The position numbers were made by a program, and so were the translations under genes. Of a DNA stretch of 64,000 bases, positions 59,641 to 64,000 are shown piece after piece. The notes below the pieces were generated by a model that made no database searches, had not been told where the DNA came from, and saw nothing but the letters and a program-made list of their open reading frames with translations. Positions within the stretch are counted from its first letter, which is position 1. Every line of letters starts with the position of its first letter. The stretch comes from Gp6-AA40 sp035496255 (GTDB lineage: Bacteria; Acidobacteriota; Vicinamibacteria; Vicinamibacterales; UBA2999), in assembly GCA_035496255.1 (NCBI GenBank), contig DATJEU010000033.1, positions 97,621 through 161,620 of the forward strand, written 5' to 3'.

Positions 59641-60540
59641 TCACCGCCGTTTGCGACGTTCCAGTTCTTCAAGCGTCCTCGGCCAGTCCTCACGCAGCAG
59701 CCGTGAGAGCGACCGATCCGCGAGCAGGCGGCCGCCGGTCTGACAGGTCGCGCAGTAGTTCGCTTCGTTCGCCGCGTAGACGATGCGCTGGACGGGCGAG
59801 CCGCAGTCGGGACACGGCTGTCCGTACTTGCCATGGACGGCCATCTCGGCGTGAAACGCGGTGACCTTCTCTGGGAACTCGTCACCGGCCTGCGCCTGCA
59901 GCAGGCCGATCCACTTCGTCAGTGTCGCTCGGGTCGCGTCGAACAACTGCCGGACCTCGACGTCGGTCAGCGATTGTGTCTGACGGAACGGCGACATTCG
60001 CGCCGCGTGCAGGATTTCGTCCGAATAGGCATTGCCGATTCCGCTGAAGATGTGCGGATCGGTGAGCGCGCGTTTCACTGTGTGATTGTCCGCCTGCAGC
60101 GCTGCCGCGAATACCGGCAGATCGATCTCGAGCACCTGGACTCCCCCTGGATCGTGCTGCGCCAATGCCTCGCGCCCGCGAACGACATAGAGCGACGCCT
60201 GACGCTTGCTGCCGGCTTCCGTGAGCAGCAGCGTGCCGTTGTCGAAATCGAGCGCGAGCAGTCCGACCTTGCCAGGAACCCTCGCTCCCGATGCCTTCCA
60301 CCGGAAGCGGCCGGCAATCATCAGATGAAAGACCAGGAACAGGCTGTCGTCGAACTCGAAGACGATGCGCTTGCCAAGCCTGTGGAGTGCCGCGACCGCA
60401 CGGGCTTCGACGGCGGCGATCGGCGGGTCGATCGACCGGAGCAGGAACGGCGAGGCCAGGCGCACGCGTTCGAGACGATGACCAACAACCCGTGGACCTA
60501 GGGCATGCAGATACAGCAGGATGTCCGGTAATTCCGGCAT
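59641..60540 (-). CDS. Formamidopyrimidine-DNA glycosylase family protein
   Basis: 299 residues. Catalytic Pro2 and Glu3 are in MPELPDILLY; the residue that is usually Glu6 is Asp. LLTEAGSKRQASLYVV and the H2TH segment FSGIGNAYSDEILHAARMSP follow, and the C-terminal zinc finger is CPDCGSPVQRIVYAANEANY with a later CATC. The family removes oxidised purines such as 8-oxoguanine. The Asp and other loop differences place it in a divergent branch, so exact lesion preference is uncertain. Confidence 0.88.
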   Translation of the reverse strand: MPELPDILLYLHALGPRVVGHRLERVRLASPFLLRSIDPPIAAVEARAVAALHRLGKRIVFEFDDSLFLVFHLMIAGRFRWKASGARVPGKVGLLALDFDNGTLLLTEAGSKRQASLYVVRGREALAQHDPGGVQVLEIDLPVFAAALQADNHTVKRALTDPHIFSGIGNAYSDEILHAARMSPFRQTQSLTDVEVRQLFDATRATLTKWIGLLQAQAGDEFPEKVTAFHAEMAVHGKYGQPCPDCGSPVQRIVYAANEANYCATCQTGGRLLADRSLSRLLREDWPRTLEELERRKRR

Positions 60541-60564
60541 GTGCCAGTGTTATAGGCTGATTCC

Positions 60565-62055
60565 GTGATCCGCCGCGTTGTCATCCTGCTCGCCGTGATC
60601 TCGCTGATCGCCGTCGCGGCGATCGGCGGAACGTTGTACTGGCTGTTGGCGGGCGATGGTGTGCGGCTCGCGCTCGAACGTCAGGCGACGGCCTGGCTGG
60701 GCAAGCCCGTACGCATTGCGTCGGCGCGGCCGGCGCTGTTGCCACGACCCGGGATCCGCCTCGAACGGATCGACGTTGGCGATCCCGTCGCGTTGACCCT
60801 GGGAACGATCGACGTCTCTTCGGATGGACGTGCGCTCCTGTCGCGCCGGATCGAGAACGCGTCGATCGAGGTGACGAACAGCCGTATCAGGATGCCGTTA
60901 CCGTTCGGGCTCCCGGCGTCACGTGACCAATCGACTTCGGGCGGCGGCATGAAGCTGGTCTCGGTGCGGTCGATCTCCCTTCATGGGATCACGCTCGAGA
61001 GCCGGGGGCAGCAGATCACCGTGTCGGCGGAATCCTCTCTCAGCGGATCACGTCTGCTGCTGCGCTCGTTCACCGCCGCAACAACCCGGACGACGCTGGA
61101 CGCGTCGGGCGAGATCGATCTCGCACCGCGCGTCGATGCACGGCTGCGGGTCAAAGCCAATCGGCTCGACGTCGACGAACTCCTCGCGCTCGCGTCCGCG
61201 TTCGCGCCGCCGAAGACAACGGCGCGCGAACCTGGGGTCGCCGATCGCATGCCGGCACGCATCGCCGCGCGCGTGAGTGCCGAGACGGCAAGCGCGGCAG
61301 GCGTCACGGTGCGGCAGTTCGCGACCGATCTCGAAGTCGAGGGGGGTCGCCTGTCACTTTCGCCTTTGACATTTCAACTGTTTGGCGGTCGCTATCAGGG
61401 ATCGCTGGCAGCGTCGCTGGGCGACACGATCGCCGCGACACTGCGATCGCGGCTGATGGACATCGACGTGGCGCAGCTCGCGGAATTCGGCGGCAACGGC
61501 GGCTCGATCACCGGTCGCCTCACCGGCGCCGGCAACTTCAGCGGCGCGGGTCCGGACACGGCGCGCCTGCTCCGATCGATCCACGGAGACGGCACCGCCT
61601 CAATCGTGAACGGGACAATCCGGCATCTGGATCTGGTGCCGACCGTCGTGCTGTTCTTCGGCCGCCCAGCTCCGGCTCGTCAACCGGCCAGCGATGCGTT
61701 TCAGCGCCTGGACGCCACAGTAGCCATTGCCAACCGGGTCGTCACGGCGCAGGCGTTGTCTCTCCACGCTACGGACGCCGACATCGTCGGGACCGGGACA
61801 CTCAACTTGGATACGTCGAGGCTCGACGGCCGGCTGGACATGTCCCTTTCGGAGGCGCTCTCGACGCAGGCCGGGCGCGACCTGTATCGCTACACACGCG
61901 AAGGCAACCGAGTCGTGCTGCCGGCGACGCTCGGCGGCACGCTGGGATCGCCGCGCCTGGCAATCGATGCCTCTGCCGCGATTCAGCGCGGGCTCAAGAA
62001 TGAAATCCAGCGGCGGCTGGGCGGAATCCTGGATCGCTTCGGCACGAATCCGTAA
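60565..62055 (+). CDS. AsmA-family protein
   Basis: 496 residues from a GTG at 60565. A single N-terminal helix (VVILLAVISLIAVAAIGGTL) is followed by the AsmA start (GKPVRIASARPALLPRPGIR) and a long beta-rich region; the C-terminal AsmA block includes TGRLTGAGNFSGAGPD and DGTASIVNGTIRHLDLVP. AsmA-like proteins span the periplasm and help move or order phospholipids at the outer membrane. The gene lies between a divergent fpg-type gene and the PspC gene. Confidence 0.83.
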   Translation: MIRRVVILLAVISLIAVAAIGGTLYWLLAGDGVRLALERQATAWLGKPVRIASARPALLPRPGIRLERIDVGDPVALTLGTIDVSSDGRALLSRRIENASIEVTNSRIRMPLPFGLPASRDQSTSGGGMKLVSVRSISLHGITLESRGQQITVSAESSLSGSRLLLRSFTAATTRTTLDASGEIDLAPRVDARLRVKANRLDVDELLALASAFAPPKTTAREPGVADRMPARIAARVSAETASAAGVTVRQFATDLEVEGGRLSLSPLTFQLFGGRYQGSLAASLGDTIAATLRSRLMDIDVAQLAEFGGNGGSITGRLTGAGNFSGAGPDTARLLRSIHGDGTASIVNGTIRHLDLVPTVVLFFGRPAPARQPASDAFQRLDATVAIANRVVTAQALSLHATDADIVGTGTLNLDTSRLDGRLDMSLSEALSTQAGRDLYRYTREGNRVVLPATLGGTLGSPRLAIDASAAIQRGLKNEIQRRLGGILDRFGTNP

Positions 62056-62131
62056 GAGCGAATCCCGCTCCGAGAACCTTCGCGGTTCGATGCCGTAAGG
62101 TAGTTCGTACACCACGGTTGGGGGGAGGCAT

Positions 62132-62572
62132 GTGATGAGGCGATTTGAGCGCATTCCGGAGCAGGGCAAGATCGCGGGCGTGTGCGCGGGCATTGCCGAC
62201 TATTTCCAGACCGACGTCGCACTCGTGCGGGCGGCGTGGGTGCTGCTGTCGCTGGTTCCAGGTGCACTGATCGGCGGCGTCATCGCGTATGCGGCCGCGT
62301 GGATGTTGATGCCGGTCTCGCCAGTCGCGGCGCCGACGCAGATCCGGCCGCGCGTCGTGCGGCCGCGGGCCGGGCGGAAGATCGCCGGCGTCTGCGCCGG
62401 GTTGGCGAGGTATTACGACGTGGATCCTGCGTTCGTGCGCGTGCTGTCGGTGGTGCTCTCGATTTATCCCGGCGCGATCATCCTTGGCGTCATCGCCTAC
62501 GCGATCGCGTGGTTCATTATTCCGTCCGAACCTTTTGCGCCGATGCAGCCGGCGGCGGTCAGCAGCAGTTAG
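62132..62572 (+). CDS. Double PspC-domain membrane protein
   Basis: 146 residues with two PspC domains. The first is ERIPEQGKIAGVCAGIADYF (residues 6-25) plus a membrane hairpin, the second is RAGRKIAGVCAGLARYYDVD (residues 79-98) plus another. PspC proteins respond to membrane stress. A tandem arrangement in such a short protein is uncommon. Confidence 0.88.
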   Translation: MMRRFERIPEQGKIAGVCAGIADYFQTDVALVRAAWVLLSLVPGALIGGVIAYAAAWMLMPVSPVAAPTQIRPRVVRPRAGRKIAGVCAGLARYYDVDPAFVRVLSVVLSIYPGAIILGVIAYAIAWFIIPSEPFAPMQPAAVSSS

Positions 62573-62603
62573 CGCGCACGTCGCTTTCTATCGGCGTCGC
62601 TCG

Positions 62604-63299
62604 CTACGAATACGACAGGCCGGGATGAACGACGCGCAGCACGGCGCCGAAGAGCGGACCGATTACCGCCGGAAATACCTTCCACGCGACCAGCATTCCG
62701 ACCAGCGACATCGACGGGTTGCGATAGAGATTTCTCAACCGCAGGGCGTACTCCTCCGGCAGGAAGATCGTGAATACCGCCGAGCCGTCGAGCGGTGGCA
62801 GCGGCAGCAGGTTGAACACCGCGAGAAACACGTTCATCACGACAAAGACCGACAACAGGCTGGTGATGAAGGAGGGTCCGGCCGCGAGCTCGACGATCGA
62901 GTCGAACGATACGTGATTGGGCGCGACGAGCAGGCCCGCGAGCAATCCCACTTTGATCAGTACGAACGCCGCCAGCGCCACCAGCAGATTGCCGGCGGGC
63001 CCGGCGGCCGCCATGATCGCCGCCCGCTTCGGGTAACGCTCCGCCCACACCGGGTCGTACGGGCAGCTCGCCCAGCCGATGGCCCAGCCCTGGGTCACTG
63101 ACGTCAGCAGCGGCAGGACGACCATACCGAGCGGCTCGCGCGCGACGTGCGGCAGGGGCGACAGGCTGACCTGCCCACCGTTGTAGGCGGTCGGATCGCC
63201 GAGCCGCCATGCAGCGAATGCGTGCATGGCCTCATGAACGGTTGTGGAGAAGAGGAATGCGGTGAACCAGATCAGCGCGGAGGCGACGTCGATGGCCAT
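62604..63299 (-). CDS. Site-2 protease family (M50) membrane protein
   Basis: 231 residues from ATG 63299. The zinc-binding HExxH is in STTVHEAMHAFAA (residues about 18-30), the second motif with the third ligand is NLLPLPPLDGS near 170, and four to six membrane helices are present. Such intramembrane proteases cut regulators in the membrane; the short forms without PDZ domain are common. An upstream frame to 63389 has no support. The gene converges with the PspC gene. Confidence 0.86.
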   Translation of the reverse strand: MAIDVASALIWFTAFLFSTTVHEAMHAFAAWRLGDPTAYNGGQVSLSPLPHVAREPLGMVVLPLLTSVTQGWAIGWASCPYDPVWAERYPKRAAIMAAAGPAGNLLVALAAFVLIKVGLLAGLLVAPNHVSFDSIVELAAGPSFITSLLSVFVVMNVFLAVFNLLPLPPLDGSAVFTIFLPEEYALRLRNLYRNPSMSLVGMLVAWKVFPAVIGPLFGAVLRVVHPGLSYS

Positions 63300-63392
63300 G
63301 CCGGGACATCGTACAGAGAAACGGCTCCGTCCGTTTCCCCCGGACAGCCGAGGGGTGGTGACGGAGAACAGAGAAGTCGTGGGGTACAAGAA

Positions 63393-63425
63393 AAGAGCTC
63401 GCTGCGATGTTCACAGCGAGCTCTT
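63393..63425 (-). terminator. Rho-independent terminator of the rRNA operon
   Basis: The 12-bp perfect stem AAGAGCTCGCTG / CAGCGAGCTCTT has a 9-base loop and is followed on the minus strand by TTCTTG. It lies 9 bases past the 5S end. Confidence 0.85.
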
Positions 63426-63433
63426 GGGAATTA

Positions 63434-63552
<119 letters not shown>

Positions 63553-63812
63553 AACTTGCTCCAATCGTGAGTCAGGAATCGTGAATGGCGAATACCGCCG
63601 GTGACGATCGACCATGACTCGCGATTGAATCTCGGTTGTTCGGGGTCCGCTAGCGTGGAGCGCAGCTAACAGCCACGCCTCATCGCGCTAGCGATCGTCC
63701 CGAACTATCTCAAAGAGCAAATCATGAGTCACGAATCGTGAGTCATGATTGACAACTGAATACCCTGCAAACGGTAGTTCCGATCTCGGAACAGCAGCGT
63801 AAGAAAGAGAAA
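63553..63812 (-). other. 23S-5S rRNA spacer, containing word repeats of family L
   Basis: About 260 bases, long for this spacer, with no tRNA. It holds CGTGAGTCAGGAATCGTGAA (63566 on), ATGACTCGCGATTGAATC (63613 on) and near-palindromic ATCATGAGTCACGAATCGTG continuing to TGATT (63721-63750), all based on an ATGAGTCACGA word. A CGCTAGC pair at 63648 and 63686 may form another stem. Confidence 0.65.
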
Positions 63813-64000
63813 ATGGTCAAGCCGCACGGCTCATTAGTACCAGTAAGCTTAACGCATCACTGCGCTTCCACACCTGGCCTATCAACCTGGTCGTCTACCA
63901 GGAGCCTTCAGAGGGATTACTCCCTGGGATATCTCATCTCGTGGAGGGTTTCACGCTTAGATGCCTTCAGCGTTTCTCCCTTCCGGACGTAGCTACTCGG
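63813..64000 (-). rRNA. rrl: 23S ribosomal RNA, 3' end only
   Basis: Minus-strand sequence that ends GAGCCGTGCGGCTTGACCA and contains the conserved CTGAAGGCATCTAAGCGTGA near 63950. The 5' part is outside the window. Direction matches the 5S gene. Confidence 0.93.

Overview
The window is one contiguous stretch of a high-GC bacterial chromosome. It looks most like Acidobacteriota, probably a Vicinamibacteria-type soil or sediment lineage. The reasons are the large Oar-like TonB-dependent receptors with a carboxypeptidase-regulatory N-domain, a TPR protein coupled to an ASPIC/UnbV FG-GAP protein, the tilS-ftsH-folP-cdaA-cdaR-glmM order, a reduced microcompartment locus, and an unusually large number of short word repeats between genes. 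The taxonomic call is an inference from gene content; no 16S sequence is present. No phage, plasmid, transposase or CRISPR array is visible.

Layout. 1-4327: a Tat-exported zinc alcohol dehydrogenase (cut by the window edge), a ring-cleaving VOC dioxygenase and a DoxX membrane protein lie on the minus strand, divergent from an IclR regulator and followed by a GntR regulator; the DoxX plus dioxygenase pair resembles the catechol/quinone-defence pair CatD-CatE. 4485-8821: a GT39-like membrane glycosyltransferase, a LarE-type sulfur transferase, a tiny zinc ribbon with a polyacidic tail, and a receiver-PilZ protein. 9048-19729: two tandem paralogous TonB receptors, each with its own sigma70-type promoter and terminator, then a TPR protein and an ASPIC/UnbV protein. 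20189-26384: a GldA/F/G-like ABC system with a DUF4340 partner and a PBP4-type peptidase. 26411-32872: histidine kinase, queC-queE, DUF72 protein, and a hydroxyacid dehydrogenase-nth-cyclophilin operon. 33000-35403: a compact bacterial microcompartment locus (class II aldolase, one BMC-H, three BMC-P, one small Cys-rich protein). 35602-47789: a membrane YHS protein, a TPR protein, pdxJ, the c-di-AMP/glucosamine group cdaA-cdaR-glmM with folP, ftsH and tilS, a tRNA with CAT anticodon, a deoxyhypusine-synthase-like protein, queA and a thioredoxin-reductase-like flavoprotein. 47789-63299: AI-2E transporter, LigD-type polymerase, fabH and yebC-ruvCAB, two methyltransferases, an amino-acid-type ABC transporter, an Fpg glycosylase, AsmA, PspC and an M50 protease. 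63434-64000: 5S rRNA and the 3' end of 23S rRNA of a minus-strand rRNA operon.

The most unusual feature is at a different scale. At least a dozen families of short oligonucleotide-word repeats, often arranged as tandem words on one arm and their inverse on the other, fill intergenic spaces and several have entered genes: an insert of about 38 residues in QueA, the hydrophobic core of the PBP4 lipoprotein signal, the C-terminal tail of RuvC, inserts in the ASPIC and DUF72 proteins, the start of TilS and the end of one BMC-P protein. Other leads are the LarE/zinc-ribbon pair, the Cys-rich microcompartment protein, and a 15-bp palindrome shared by the IclR start and the leader of the second TonB receptor.
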